From Okeania hirsuta (GTDB lineage: Bacteria; Cyanobacteriota; Cyanobacteriia; Cyanobacteriales; Microcoleaceae), in assembly GCF_003838195.1 (NCBI RefSeq), contig NZ_RCBY01000716.1:50659-114658 (forward strand): DNA of 64,000 nt, written 5' to 3'. The first letter of the stretch is position 1. Every line of letters begins with the position of its first letter. Positions 9,301-20,700 of this stretch are shown piece by piece. The translations under genes and the position numbers were made by a program. Below the pieces are notes generated by a model that did not search any database, was not told the origin of the DNA, and saw only the letters and a list, made by a program, of their open reading frames with translations.

Positions 9301-12300
9301 GTTGTAGTCCCTGGTGCCAGTCACATTTCTCTATTGTTAGCAAGTGCATCCTTAACATATTCTGCCACTGGATGTCAACTGGAAGATATACTGTTTCCCC
9401 AAGCTTTAGCCATTCCCGAACAAGGAATGCGTAATGTTCAGGTAGCTCTCACTCCACAGGATAGCTTATATTCATTTCAAGTAATTAGTTTTGACAGTTC
9501 CGATAATAATTATTGGGCAGTCCATGCTACAGGAAAGATTTATCCGACTAATGCTTCGCAAACCCATTCTCTAGAAACCATCGCAGAAATTCAATCTCGT
9601 TGTAGTCAAAAAATAGAAAGCACAGAAATTTACCAGAGTCTATGGGATAGACAAGTTCAATTACGGCAGAGTTTTAGATGGATACACCAAGTATGGTTAG
9701 GAGAAGGAGAAATTCTCTGTCAAATGAAAGTACCTGAGACAATCTTAGATGCTCTGAAGTACCAAATACATCCAGCCTTAATTGACTCATGTTTCCAGTC
9801 AGTAGCTGCACTGAATCTCAGTCTTTCTGGAGACCAAAGTGAAACTTTTGTGCCCTTCAGTATTGAGAAGTTTACTTTTTATCAACGCCCTGAGAATGGT
9901 TTGCTTTGGTGTTATACCCGTGGATTGAAAGAAGGGGGATCAGAGGAAAAACTGCTGAAAGCGGAAATACAACTATTTGACCAAACTGGAAAGTTAGTAG
10001 CTGAAGTAAATGGTTTTGAGGGTAGGAAAGCGAATCCCAAAGCATTACTAATGACTCTAGATGCAGATTTAAGTGATTGGTATTATGAAATAAATTGGGA
10101 ACCTCAGCCTTTAACAGAAACTGCAAAATCAAGTGAAAATTCTGGTAAATGGTTAATATTTGCCCTTACTGATGAATTGGTAGAGTCTATCGGGCAAGAT
10201 TTACAACAAAGAGGACAAAACTATATTAGGGTATCCCCTGGTTCCGAGTATCAGCAATTAAATGCTCAACATTATCAAATTAATCCCACTGTTGCCGAAG
10301 AATTCTCCAAACTTATCCAAGATAATTCAGATATTCAGGGGATTTTGCACTTATGGAGTCTAAATCAAACTGAAGATTTACAAACAGCTCAAGAACTTGG
10401 TTGTGCCACAACGTTACATTTACTGCAAGCCTTAGTTCAGGCTGGATTAAGTAATGCAATACCAATGTGGTTAGTGACTCAAGGGACTCAGAATATATTC
10501 GATGCAGCAGAAGTGGTGCAACCCCAACAAGGAAGTTTATGGGGATTAGGGCGTGTTATTAGTCTAGAACATCCAGAATTAAAGTGTGGACGAATAGACT
10601 TAGACTCCACATCGAATTTTGCGGAAACGATCCCAATTTTAGTAGATGAACTATTTTATCAAGATAATGAAGACCAAATAGCAATTCGTCAGGGAGTTCG
10701 TTATGTAGCAAGATTAGTACGGCAACAAAAGCAGAAAATTAGCTCAGAGGAAGAATTAGGATTAGAAAATCAACCAGTAGAATTGAAGTTGTCTGAATAC
10801 GGACTGATAGACAAACTCAACTGGCAAGTAATGGAACGCCGTTCTCCACAAGAGAATGAAGTAGAAATTCAAGTCAAAGCAGCAGGTTTAAACTTCCGAG
10901 ATGTACTCAACTCTTTGGGATTACTGAAAGAGTATTATGCTGAGGTATTAGGTATTACTGATGTATCTCAACTCAATTTTGGGTTGGAATGTGTAGGCGT
11001 TATTGCATCTGTGGGAGAAAATGTTTCTCAGTGGCAGGTGGGAGATGAAGTTATGGCTATAGTTCATAATGGATTTAGTAGTTTTGTTACTACCAGTGCC
11101 GCTCTAATTATGGCTAAACCGAAAAATATGAGTTTTACGGAAGCAGCAACTTTACCATTGACTTTTGCTACAGCTTACTATGGACTGCAAAATTTAGCGA
11201 AAATTCAGCCAGGAGATAAGGTATTAATTCATGCTGCTGCTGGTGGTGTAGGGCAAGCAGCAGTTCAAATTGCACTGGGTGTAGGAGCAGAAGTATTCGC
11301 GACAGCAAGTCCTCCAAAGTGGGAATTTCTCAAGTCTATGGGGATAAAGCACATAATGAATTCCCGTACTTTAGATTTTGCGGATGAAATTATGACTATT
11401 ACTCAAGGACAAGGTGTAGATATAGTCTTAAATAGTTTGAATGGAGATTTCATTGATAAGAGTTTTGTGGTTTTAGGGAAAAAAGGGCGATTTGTAGAAA
11501 TTGGCAAAATCGGAATTTGGGATAAACAAAAGGTGATGGAGAAACGCCCAGATGCTGAATACTTGCCTTTTGATATTGGACTGATGATCCAACAACAATC
11601 AGGTTTAATGGCAGAATTTTCAGAGGAATTAAATCAGCAGTGTCAGTCAGGAAAACTCAAAGCATTATCTTATAAAGTATTCCCGAATACAGAAGTGAAA
11701 GCAGCTTTCCGATATATGCAGCAAGGTAAGCATATAGGAAAAGTGGTAGTTTCTCTGCCAGAAACAGGAGATGAGCAAAAATCTATAAAATCTGAAGCCA
11801 GTTATTTGATTACAGGAGGTTTGGGAGCTTTAGGGTTAGAAGTAGCCCAATGGATGGTGAAAGAAGGAGCGAAAAATATAGTATTAACTGGGCGTCGGAA
11901 CCCGAATGAAAAGGCGCAAAAAGTTATAGAAGAATTAGAAGCAGCAGGTGCATCAGTCAGTGTTTTGTTAGGGGATATTTCAACTAAAGAGTCTCTGATG
12001 AAAATCTTAGAAGAAATATCTACATCCTTACCTCCACTGAAAGGAATAATTCATGCTGCCGGGGTTTTGGATGACGGAGTATTGCAAAAAATGACCTGGG
12101 AGAAATTTACAAAAGTAATGGCTCCCAAGGTTTCCGGAACTTGGTATTTACATAAACTGACTCAGGATTTACCCTTAGATTTCTTTGTCTGCTTCTCCTC
12201 CATGGCTTCAATGTTGGGGAATTTTGGCCAAGGAAACTATGCTGCGGCCAATGGCTTTATGGATGCGATCGCTCACTATCGTCGAGGCCAAGGATTACCA

Positions 12301-12939
12301 GGATTAAGTATTAACTGGGGAGCATGGGCGACAGCAGGAATGGCTGCTCGTTTGGCCAAGGAACATCAAAACCGAATGCAGAGTAGTGGAGTAATGGCCA
12401 TCGAAGCCGAACCAGGAATGCAAGCATTAGGTTCATTGTTATCAGGGTATCAAAGCCAAGTAGGGGTGTTCCCTGTTAATTGGTCTGAATTTTTTAGGCA
12501 GATGCCTGGATTAGCAAAACTCCGATATTTAGAAGCTTTTACCACAAAATCGGTAGAGCAGAATCAGGACAATCGGATTTTAGAGCAGCTAAATGCAGCT
12601 TCAGATGGGGAACAAGAACAGCTATTGACTTCTTATCTCCAAAGCAAAATTGCTCACATTATGGGTATGACAGTTTCTCAAATAGAGTTAGAAAAATCTC
12701 TAACTATGATGGGACTTGACTCATTGATGGCTGTGGAATTACGAAATCAGATTCAAACTGAGTTAGGGGCGGATATTCCAGCTACCAGATTTATGGAAGG
12801 AATAACTATTCAGCTTCTAGCAACTGAAGTTAAGCAACAACTGATGATTCAAACAGATGAAAATCAAACCCTTGAATCAGAAGATCGAGAGCAACTTGAT
12901 GGAGATAAAGATAATAATTGGATAGAGGTGGAACTATGA
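6385..12939 (+). CDS. Fully reducing type I PKS module KS-AT-DH-ER-KR-ACP
   Basis: Extension module of 2,184 aa. KS has Cys207 in DTACSSS. AT has GHSVGEY (Ser666) and HAFHS for malonyl-CoA. DH begins near residue 935, with His967 in [11 protein letters not shown]; the usual Gly of HxxxGxxxxP is Glu, but the His and the second DSCFQ motif are present. ER covers about 1462-1790, with the [10 protein letters not shown] nucleotide-binding loop. KR starts near 1805 with [11 protein letters not shown] and NYAAAN. ACP Ser is at about 2113. The acidic C-terminus (EDREQL...WIEVEL) suits docking to the TubC-like N-terminus of the following NRPS. It should deliver a saturated C-C step before amide formation. 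The KS-AT linker contains a GGCAACA heptamer array (7775-7806). Confidence 0.95.
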   Translation: MEPSTKKEQLSLSKQMFLALKQAETKLEMMERSRSEAIAIIGIGCRFPGNANTPESFWELLSNGKDSVREIPLERWDIDSYYDPNPDTPGKMYIRHAALVEQVDRFDPQFFGISGKEAHSLDPQQRFILEVTWEALERSGIDPQQLENTQTGVFLGIGQNDYANLGFSQVENISPYDATGNGFCFAAGRLSYFLGLQGPSIAIDTACSSSLVAIHEACQSLRQGESNLALAGGVQLILSPQVTTALSKLKALSPDGKCKTFDAAADGYGRGEGCGIVVLKRLSDAVKDGDNIQAVIRGSAVNHDGPSSGLTVPNKLAQEKLIQQALKAAKVEPGQVSYVEAHGTGTSLGDPMEVRALTSVFEQGRDGENPLHIASVKTNIGHLEAAAGIAGVIKVVLQLQNQKIAPHLHFVNPSPYIDWENTPVKVPTELTPWQSSGDKRIAGVSSFAISGTNAHIVLEEAPREGNRQQATGNSEDYLERSVHLLTLSAKTEKSLEDLVSSYQNYLEFYPDLAIADVCYTANTGRAHFNYRIAIITSEQKELIEKLLDWKTKKEVVGVYSGQPDGSSQSPKIAFLFTGQGSQYVNMGRQLYETQPTFRQALDLCDQILQAYLEVPLLEVIYTKDAQKSSVLDQTAYTQPALFSIEYALAKLWESWGIKPNVALGHSVGEYVAATVAGVFSLEDGLKLIAMRGKLMQQLPSGGEMVSLLASESQVIEAIGEYSSKVAIAAINGPKSIVISGEREAITAICSKLKSQRVKSKKLQVSHAFHSPLMEPMLAEFAAVAQEVTYSQPRISLISNVTGEKIGAEIATPEYWVGHVREPVRFAQSMKTLNEQGYQLFLEIGPKPILLGMGSRCVPEESSGMWLPSLRPGGNDWQQILSSLGQLYLQGVKVDWSGFDRDYVRQKVILPTYPFQREKYWVETANYQTSSATKLHPLINRKFQSPLSKDIFFESEFSTNALPFLADHRIYEKVVVPGASHISLLLASASLTYSATGCQLEDILFPQALAIPEQGMRNVQVALTPQDSLYSFQVISFDSSDNNYWAVHATGKIYPTNASQTHSLETIAEIQSRCSQKIESTEIYQSLWDRQVQLRQSFRWIHQVWLGEGEILCQMKVPETILDALKYQIHPALIDSCFQSVAALNLSLSGDQSETFVPFSIEKFTFYQRPENGLLWCYTRGLKEGGSEEKLLKAEIQLFDQTGKLVAEVNGFEGRKANPKALLMTLDADLSDWYYEINWEPQPLTETAKSSENSGKWLIFALTDELVESIGQDLQQRGQNYIRVSPGSEYQQLNAQHYQINPTVAEEFSKLIQDNSDIQGILHLWSLNQTEDLQTAQELGCATTLHLLQALVQAGLSNAIPMWLVTQGTQNIFDAAEVVQPQQGSLWGLGRVISLEHPELKCGRIDLDSTSNFAETIPILVDELFYQDNEDQIAIRQGVRYVARLVRQQKQKISSEEELGLENQPVELKLSEYGLIDKLNWQVMERRSPQENEVEIQVKAAGLNFRDVLNSLGLLKEYYAEVLGITDVSQLNFGLECVGVIASVGENVSQWQVGDEVMAIVHNGFSSFVTTSAALIMAKPKNMSFTEAATLPLTFATAYYGLQNLAKIQPGDKVLIHAAAGGVGQAAVQIALGVGAEVFATASPPKWEFLKSMGIKHIMNSRTLDFADEIMTITQGQGVDIVLNSLNGDFIDKSFVVLGKKGRFVEIGKIGIWDKQKVMEKRPDAEYLPFDIGLMIQQQSGLMAEFSEELNQQCQSGKLKALSYKVFPNTEVKAAFRYMQQGKHIGKVVVSLPETGDEQKSIKSEASYLITGGLGALGLEVAQWMVKEGAKNIVLTGRRNPNEKAQKVIEELEAAGASVSVLLGDISTKESLMKILEEISTSLPPLKGIIHAAGVLDDGVLQKMTWEKFTKVMAPKVSGTWYLHKLTQDLPLDFFVCFSSMASMLGNFGQGNYAAANGFMDAIAHYRRGQGLPGLSINWGAWATAGMAARLAKEHQNRMQSSGVMAIEAEPGMQALGSLLSGYQSQVGVFPVNWSEFFRQMPGLAKLRYLEAFTTKSVEQNQDNRILEQLNAASDGEQEQLLTSYLQSKIAHIMGMTVSQIELEKSLTMMGLDSLMAVELRNQIQTELGADIPATRFMEGITIQLLATEVKQQLMIQTDENQTLESEDREQLDGDKDNNWIEVEL
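7775..7806 (+). repeat. GGCAACA heptamer array inside PKS coding sequence
   Basis: Four head-to-tail GGCAACA units, the last one slightly altered, lie in the KS-AT linker directly after EEAPRE. The reverse complement of the same heptamer makes up the spacer array at 62,341-62,371. Confidence 0.9.
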
Positions 12940-15900
12940 ATTTAGTTGAATTTTTACAAGATATCTCTCTCAAAGGGGTAAAGTTATGGTGTGATGGAGA
13001 AAAATTGCGTACTGGAGGTGCCAAAGAGGTATTAACTCCTGATGTTATTTCTCAACTGAAGCAATACAAAACTCAAATTTTACAATTATTGCAGGAACAG
13101 CCAGATATCCTGCAAGTATACCCTCTATCCTATGGCCAAAAAGGTCTCAGATTTTTATGGGAACTAGCTCCACAAAGCTATACTTACAATTTGTCATTTG
13201 CCGTTCGGATTTACTCTCAGGTAGAACTGCCTATTTTACAGCAAACTTTTGAAGTGTTACAGAATCGCCATCCAATGCTGCGCAGCACTTTCCCAAAATT
13301 GGGTCAAGAAATGGTTAGACAAATACATCAAAATCAACCATTGGACTTCCTGGAGATTGATGCTTCGAGTTGGAATGAGGATGAGTTGTACAAAAATGTG
13401 CTGGAAACTCATCGTCTACCTTTCGCCCTGGAAAGCAAGCCAGTCATGCGAATTAGATGGTTTGCCAATCCAGAAAAAGACCATATCCTATTGTTAACAA
13501 TACATCATATCGCTTGGGATGGTTGGTCTATGAGTTCTATTGTTAAGGAAATACCAGAAATTTACGAAGCTCAAAAAGCTGGTGTTGACATATCTCTGCC
13601 TCAAATAGGTTATTACCAAGATTATGTTAGTTGGCAAAGGAATATATTAATAGGAACTGAAGGAGAGCGTCTCTGGAGTTATTGGCAACAAAAGTTGGCA
13701 GGAGATTTGCCAGTCTTGAATTTACTTACAGATAAACCACGCCCACCAATACAAACTTATAACGGTGCTGCTTACCCTTTAAAATTACCTAAAGAACTAA
13801 CTGAGCAACTCAAAGCATTAGCTCAGGAAGCAGGGGCGACTCTTTACATGGTTCTCTTGGCAGCTTTTCAAATACTTCTATCTCGTTACACCAGTCAAGA
13901 AGATATTTTAGTCGGTTCTCCTACTTTTGGTAGGTCTAAACCAGAGTTTGTCCCCATTGTTGGTTACTTTGTCGATCAAGTTGTGATGAGGGGAAATCTT
14001 TCCGGAAATCCTGGTTTTAAAGACTTTTTGTCTCAGGTTCGTCAAACTGTTATTGAGGCATTAGCTCATCAAGATTATCCCTTTTCTTTGTTAGTACAGC
14101 GATTACAGCTAGAGCAAGATTCCAGTCGTTCCCCTCTATTTCAGGCTTACTTTATCTTCCAAAATTTCCAAGGTGCTCAAAATGTGCAAAAGCTGTTATC
14201 AAGCCCGAAAAAAACTGTAGTAAATTGGGGAAAATGGGAAGTAGAACCTTTTGCATTAGCTCAGTATGAAAGTCTGTTCGATTTGACATTAGAAATAATG
14301 GAAGAAGACTCATCTATACTGGGATTCCTCAAATACAATACAGATATATTTGAAGAGCAGACTATTGCCAGGATGGCTAGTCATTATCAGACTTTGTTAA
14401 CAGGAATTGTGAATAATCCCCAGGAAAATGTGGGTCAACTGCCTTTATTAGGGGATGTAGAACAGCAGCAGTTACTAGGGGAATGGAATAACACTGCTAC
14501 GGAATATCCAGAAGATAAATGTATGCATCAATTGTTTGAAGAAAAAGTCAAACAAAGTCCAGATGCCGTAGCATTGATTTTTGGCGATCAACGATTGACT
14601 TATAAAGAGTTGAACGAACGAGCAAATCAATTAGCACACTATCTACAAACTTTGGAAGTCAAAGCAGAAGTGCTAGTAGGTTTATGTATTGATCGTTCAA
14701 TCGAAATGTTAGTTGGACTTTTGGGGATACTGAAAGCTGGAGGAGGTTATGTCCCCATCGATCCTAGTTATCCCCAACAACGGTTGGCTTATATGTTAGA
14801 AGATTCTGCTGTGCCGGTATTACTAACAACAGAATCATTATTAGAAATAATACCAGAACATCAGGCTAAAACCGTATGCTTGGATAGGGATTGGCAAGCG
14901 ATCGCTTCACATTCTCAGGAAAATCTTGAGAGGGTAATTGCTCCAGAGAATCGAGCTTATGTAATTTATACTTCTGGGTCTACAGGTAAACCCAAAGGAG
15001 TTGAAATCAACCATTATTCTCTAGTCAATTTCCTAGTATCCATGAATAGTTATCTAGAATTGACTAACTTGGATACTTTTAATGCCATTACTACCATCTC
15101 CTTTGATATTGCAGCATTAGAACTTTATCTACCACTAATAGTAGGAGCATCAGTAGCATTAGTTCCTCGTGAAATAGCCATAGATGGCAACAGACTGTTA
15201 CCCCAGTTATTAGAATCTGGAGCCACAGTCATGCAGGCAACCCCTGCTACTTGGAAAATGTTGTTAACTGCAGGCTTATCAAATCATAAATTAGACGTGA
15301 AATTATTGTCTGGAGGTGAAGCTTTACCTGCTGAATTAGCTCATCAACTACTGGAGATAGGCAAGGAACTATGGAATGTTTATGGCCCGACAGAAGCTAC
15401 AATTTGGTCAACAATTTACAAGGTAGGCGATCGGCTAAAATCAACAAAAAATAGTCATGTAATTACACCAATTGGTCGTCCCATTGCCAATACCGACATT
15501 TATATATTAGATAGCTACCTGCAACAAGTCCCCATTGGGATACCTGGAGAACTACACATTGGTGGAACTGGTTTAGCCCGTGGGTATCTCAACAGACCAG
15601 AATTAACCCAAGAGAGATTTATCCCCAACCCTTTTGGGAATTTACAAGCCCAGAATCAAAAGTCAAGAATATATAAAACAGGGGATTTAGCTAGATATTT
15701 ACCTGACGGCAATATTGAGTACCTGGGTAGAATTGATAACCAAGTCAAGATTCGGGGTTTCCGTATTGAACTGGGAGAAATTGAATCAACACTGACTAAG
15801 CACCCAGAAGTACAAGAAGCAGTAGTCATTACTCATCCAGATCGCTTGATTGACAAACCACTCATAGCATACATCGTTCCTAACTTCCGAGGTGAAGACC

Positions 15901-17681
15901 CACATTCTCGTGAATCTATAAATAAAGCACAGAGCGAGCGACTATTATTGTGGCAGCAACTCAGGAATAAGATATATGAACAAACTATAGTTGATGGAGG
16001 TGCAAATTTCAATCCTCTTATTTGGAGAGATAGCTATACGGGCGAGCCATTTCCGGAAGAAGATATGTCTCAATGGTTAGATTACACAATTGAACGAATT
16101 ATCAGTGGTAAACCCGAGCGTGTGTTGGAAATTGGTTGTGGTACTGGGATGTTGCTATTCAAGATTGCTCCCCACACTTCTAAATATTATGGTATAGATA
16201 TTTCCGACAAAGCTATTTCCTATATTGAGGAACAATTAAAAACCCTAGAGGGAGATTGGTCTCATGTACAAGTCTACAACCAACCTGCCAATGATCTTAA
16301 AGCCTTAGAGAAAGAATCTTTCGATGCTGTAATTCTGAACTCAGTTATCCAGTATTTTCCTAGTATTGAATATTTAGTAGGGGTATTGGAAAATGCAGTC
16401 AAATTAGTGGCACAGGGTGGCACGATCTTTATCGGAGATGTGCGGAGTCTACGACTACTAGAAACATTCCATACCGATCTATTATTGAGCCAAGCTACGG
16501 ACGAGGAAAAAGTAGAAGATTTATGGCAGCGGGTACAAAAAAAATTAAAACAAGAAGAGGAACTGGTAATTGATCCAGAGTTTTTCCAAGCGCTACAGCA
16601 GTATTTACCCCAAATTAGTCAAGTAGAGATTCAGCTCAAACGTAGTCGTGCTGATAATGAGATTACCAAGTTCCGGTATGACGTGATTCTTCATATAGAA
16701 AAAGAAGTTTTGTCCCCTAGTTGCAGCCCTCAATTTTTGAACTGGCAACAGGAGGAATTGACATTATCATCTGTCCAGCAAATTTTGGCACAAAAACAGC
16801 CAGAGATGCTCATAATTAAAGATGTTCCCAATGCACGCCTCCAAACCCAAGTAAAACTCAATCAACTCTTGACAAGAAAAAATGAATTTGTTAAGGTTGA
16901 GGAATTACGCAAAGCTTTACCAAAAAACACCCCAGAAAAAGGGATAGAACCTGAAGATTTTTGGAATTTGGATGATGAGTTGGCTTATAAAAGCTACATT
17001 ACTTGGTCAGCTCTCAATTCCGATTGCTACGATGTTGTCTTTTGGCAAAAATCATCTGCACCAATAAATAATGGATTACCCCTACTACCAACAGAAAATA
17101 GGGAGCAAAAACCTTGGACTGTTTACAGCAATAATCCTTTACAGAGTAAATTATCTCAGCAGCTAGTTCCTAAACTACGCACTTTTATGGAACAGGTACT
17201 ACCTCAGTATATGGTTCCATCAACTTTTGTGTTGTTAGACTCCCTACCATTAACACCCAACGGTAAAGTAGACCGGAAAAAGTTGCCCAACCCCGACATT
17301 AATCGTTCTCATACTGAATATGTCGTACCTAAATCTGAAACAGAACAACAGATTGCTAAGGTTTGGCAAGAAGTGCTGAAACTAGAAAAAGTAGGCATTC
17401 ACGATAATTTTTTTGAAGTAGGCGGAAACTCTTTACTCTTGATACAGGTAAGTGGTAAACTTAAAGAAATATTTAAAATAGAGCTGCAAGTAGTAGAACT
17501 TTTAAAATATCCAACTATTTATTATTTGAGTCAGCATATAAAAGGTGAAAGTATTAGTAAAACTGATAGCGAGGAAGCACGAAATATTCGTGATACTAAC
17601 TTAAAAGAAGGTAAAAGCATGATGAAACAAAGACTTGCACGGAGACAAAAACATCGTTCTCGCTATCAATTCAAAGATTAA
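12936..17681 (+). CDS. NRPS: docking-C-A(Gly-like)-N-methyltransferase-PCP
   Basis: I chose the ATG at 12936, which overlaps the upstream stop (ATGA) and follows an AGAGGTGG site; an in-frame ATG at 12918 is less likely. The protein has 1,581 aa. Residues 1-55 resemble a TubC N-terminal docking domain. The C domain shows HHIAWDG (His190). The A domain has YTSGSTGKPKG at about 677, SFDIAALEL at about 721 and NVYGPTEATIW. My reading of the specificity residues is D-I-L-Q-L-G-V-I-W-K, very close to the known glycine code. A methyltransferase (LEIGCGTG near 1062, NSVIQYF) is inserted before the last A motifs, as in N-methylating NRPSs. PCP Ser is at about 1499. Predicted role: amide formation between a fatty acyl chain and N-methylglycine. 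Confidence 0.92.
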   Translation: MNLVEFLQDISLKGVKLWCDGEKLRTGGAKEVLTPDVISQLKQYKTQILQLLQEQPDILQVYPLSYGQKGLRFLWELAPQSYTYNLSFAVRIYSQVELPILQQTFEVLQNRHPMLRSTFPKLGQEMVRQIHQNQPLDFLEIDASSWNEDELYKNVLETHRLPFALESKPVMRIRWFANPEKDHILLLTIHHIAWDGWSMSSIVKEIPEIYEAQKAGVDISLPQIGYYQDYVSWQRNILIGTEGERLWSYWQQKLAGDLPVLNLLTDKPRPPIQTYNGAAYPLKLPKELTEQLKALAQEAGATLYMVLLAAFQILLSRYTSQEDILVGSPTFGRSKPEFVPIVGYFVDQVVMRGNLSGNPGFKDFLSQVRQTVIEALAHQDYPFSLLVQRLQLEQDSSRSPLFQAYFIFQNFQGAQNVQKLLSSPKKTVVNWGKWEVEPFALAQYESLFDLTLEIMEEDSSILGFLKYNTDIFEEQTIARMASHYQTLLTGIVNNPQENVGQLPLLGDVEQQQLLGEWNNTATEYPEDKCMHQLFEEKVKQSPDAVALIFGDQRLTYKELNERANQLAHYLQTLEVKAEVLVGLCIDRSIEMLVGLLGILKAGGGYVPIDPSYPQQRLAYMLEDSAVPVLLTTESLLEIIPEHQAKTVCLDRDWQAIASHSQENLERVIAPENRAYVIYTSGSTGKPKGVEINHYSLVNFLVSMNSYLELTNLDTFNAITTISFDIAALELYLPLIVGASVALVPREIAIDGNRLLPQLLESGATVMQATPATWKMLLTAGLSNHKLDVKLLSGGEALPAELAHQLLEIGKELWNVYGPTEATIWSTIYKVGDRLKSTKNSHVITPIGRPIANTDIYILDSYLQQVPIGIPGELHIGGTGLARGYLNRPELTQERFIPNPFGNLQAQNQKSRIYKTGDLARYLPDGNIEYLGRIDNQVKIRGFRIELGEIESTLTKHPEVQEAVVITHPDRLIDKPLIAYIVPNFRGEDPHSRESINKAQSERLLLWQQLRNKIYEQTIVDGGANFNPLIWRDSYTGEPFPEEDMSQWLDYTIERIISGKPERVLEIGCGTGMLLFKIAPHTSKYYGIDISDKAISYIEEQLKTLEGDWSHVQVYNQPANDLKALEKESFDAVILNSVIQYFPSIEYLVGVLENAVKLVAQGGTIFIGDVRSLRLLETFHTDLLLSQATDEEKVEDLWQRVQKKLKQEEELVIDPEFFQALQQYLPQISQVEIQLKRSRADNEITKFRYDVILHIEKEVLSPSCSPQFLNWQQEELTLSSVQQILAQKQPEMLIIKDVPNARLQTQVKLNQLLTRKNEFVKVEELRKALPKNTPEKGIEPEDFWNLDDELAYKSYITWSALNSDCYDVVFWQKSSAPINNGLPLLPTENREQKPWTVYSNNPLQSKLSQQLVPKLRTFMEQVLPQYMVPSTFVLLDSLPLTPNGKVDRKKLPNPDINRSHTEYVVPKSETEQQIAKVWQEVLKLEKVGIHDNFFEVGGNSLLLIQVSGKLKEIFKIELQVVELLKYPTIYYLSQHIKGESISKTDSEEARNIRDTNLKEGKSMMKQRLARRQKHRSRYQFKD

Positions 17682-17765
17682 TTATGCTGATTTATTATTT
17701 CATTTTATTTAATTAATTCTCGAACAAAATAGCTAGTTAATTAATGTATTAAAAAATATAAAAAA

Positions 17766-20700
17766 ATGAATCCACAAGATGAAGAAAATTTAATAGACGA
17801 TTTAGGGATAGCAGTTATTGGTATGTCTGGTCGTTTTCCACAATCTGAAGACACCGATAAATTTTGGCAAAATCTTCAGGATGGCGTTGAATGTATCTCT
17901 TTTTTTTCAGAGGAAGAATTACTAGAATCTGGTGTAAAAGCAGAATTACTAAATAATCCTAACTATGTAAAAGCCCGTGCTATGATGTCGGACATTGATA
18001 TGTTCGATGCAAGTTTCTTTAGTTATAGTCGCAAGGAAGCTGAATGTATAGATCCACAACAACGTTTGTTTCTTGAATGTGCTTGGGAAGCTATAGAAAA
18101 AGGTGGTTACGATCCAGATACCTATGAAGGTTTAATAGGAGTTTATGCTGGAAGTGGCATGAACCACTACTTATTGAAGAATCTTTATCCAAGTCTTGAT
18201 TACGATAATCAATTGAACTCTTATCAATTAATGATTAATAGTGATAAAGACTTCTTGGCAACTCGTGTCGCTTACAAGTTAAATTTAAGAGGACCAGCAG
18301 TCAACGTTCAAACTGCTTGTTCAACCTCATTGGTTGCTGTCCATACAGCTTGTCAAAGTTTACTCAATGGTGAATGCGATCTAGCTCTGGCAGGTGGAGT
18401 CTCTATCCAACTTCCCCAAAAATCTGGGCACTTATATCGAGAGGGGATGATTTTCTCTCCTGATGGCCACTGTCGAACTTTTGATGCTCAAGCCAAGGGG
18501 ACAATAACAGGTGATGGTGTGGGGGTCGTACTTCTCAAGCGCCTCAATAACGCGATCGCGGATGGTGATTCTATCCAGGCCATAATCAAGGGATCGGCAA
18601 TTAATAATGATGGTTCCTTGAAAGTCGGCTACACTGCACCTAGCATAGAAGGTCAAGCAGCAGTTATTGCCGAAGCTCATGCTGTTGCAGGAATAGATCC
18701 AGAGACAATTTCATATATAGAGGCTCATGGCACAGGGACAGAGTTGGGAGACCCGGTGGAAATTGCAGCTCTGACTCAAGCTTTTAAGTATAGCACAGAA
18801 AAGAAAGGTTTCTGTGCCATTGGTTCCCTAAAAAGTAATATGGGTCATTTAGATGCAGCGGCAGGAGTAGCAGGACTGATAAAAACTGTTTTAGCTCTCA
18901 AACATAAATTAATACCACCAACCCTACATTTTGAAGAACCTAACCCTCAAATAGATTTTGTTAATAGTCCTTTATATGTTAATGCCACTCTTTCCGAATG
19001 GAAGACTAATGGAACTCCTCGTAGAGCGGGGGTTAGTTCCTTTGGTATTGGAGGCACAAACGCTCATATAATCTTGGAAGAAGCTCCAGAACAAATTAAA
19101 CAAGAAAATTCTCCAGAGCGTCCAACTAATCTATTAACTCTCTCAGCAAAAACTTCAGAAGCACTGACACAACTGGTAGCAAATTATCAAAATTATATAG
19201 AAACTAATCAGGAATTAGAAATTGCAGACATTTGCTACACTGCAAACACAGGACGTAAACATTTCAAGCATCGTCTAGCTACTATTGTAGAAAACCAGCA
19301 ACAGCTACTAGAAAAACTCAAATCCTACCAACTACAAGAACCAGTAACACAACTATATTCTGGAGAGTCGCCAAATAAGATCGTAAAAACAGCATTCCTA
19401 TTTACAGGTCAAGGTTCCCAGTATGTAGATATGGGAAGGCAACTGTATGAACAAGCACCCACTTTCCGTCAAGCTTTAGACGAATGTGACCAAATTTTAC
19501 AACCCTATCTGGAAGTACCTCTATTAGAAATCATATATCCTAAAGATGCACAAAAGTCAACTTCCGATTTATTAGATCAAACAGCTTATACCCAACCTGC
19601 CCTATTTGCCCTGGAATATGCTCTATTCAAATTATGGTCTTCATGGGGAGTCAGACCAGATGTAGTGATGGGACACAGTGTAGGAGAATATGTAGCAGCA
19701 ACAGTAGCAGGAGTATTTAGTTTAGAAGATGGTCTGAAACTAATAGCCATGCGAGGAAAGTTGATGCAAAAGTTACCCTCCGGAGGTGAGATGGTATCAG
19801 TAATGGCATCAGAATCTCAAGTAACAGAAGCCATAAAAGAATATAGTTCCCAAGTAACAATAGCAGCAGTTAACGGACCAGAAAGTATAGTAATTTCAGG
19901 TGAGAGTGCAGCCATAGCCAAGATTTGTAGTGAATTTGAATCTGTAGGAGTCAAGACCAAAAAACTACAAGTATCTCATGCTTTCCATTCCCCATTGATG
20001 GAACCAATGTTAACAGAATTTGGAAGAGTAGCCAAAGAAATCACCTATACCCGACCCAAAATACAACTAATATCAAACGTTACGGGAGAAGAAGTAGATG
20101 ATGGTATTGCTTCAGCAGAATATTGGGTAAATCATGTACGTCAACCAGTAAAGTTTGTCCAAGGGATGGAAACTTTGCACAAACAAGGTGCTGAAATCTT
20201 CCTAGAAATAGGACCAAAACCGATACTGTTAGGTATGGGTCGTGAGTGTCTCATGGGAGAAAAAAAAGTATGGTTGTCCAGTTTACGTTCGGGGAAACCA
20301 GACTGGTTACAAATGCTGCAAAGTTTAGGGGAATTGTATGTCCGGGCAATAAAAATTGATTGGTTAGGATTCGATCAGGATTATTCCCGTAATAAGGTAG
20401 AGTTACCTACATATCCTTGGCAACGAAAAAGCTATTGGATAAAAGATACTCGTCAACAGACAACTCAAGACAAAAAGAGCATAACATCTGTAGAAAAAGT
20501 CAAACTTGATGGAGCAAATATCCAGTCACAGGAAGTACAAAGGGACACAGACCAGATAATATTACAGCAGCCAAAACTAAGGTTATCAGCTCCAGAATCA
20601 CTAGATGTAGAAAATACTGCGCCAGTTATAGAAGCCAACACGAAAATGAAATTGGCTCAGTTGCCAGTTCAAGGACAACCTGCTGCTGGTGTTGAAGAAA

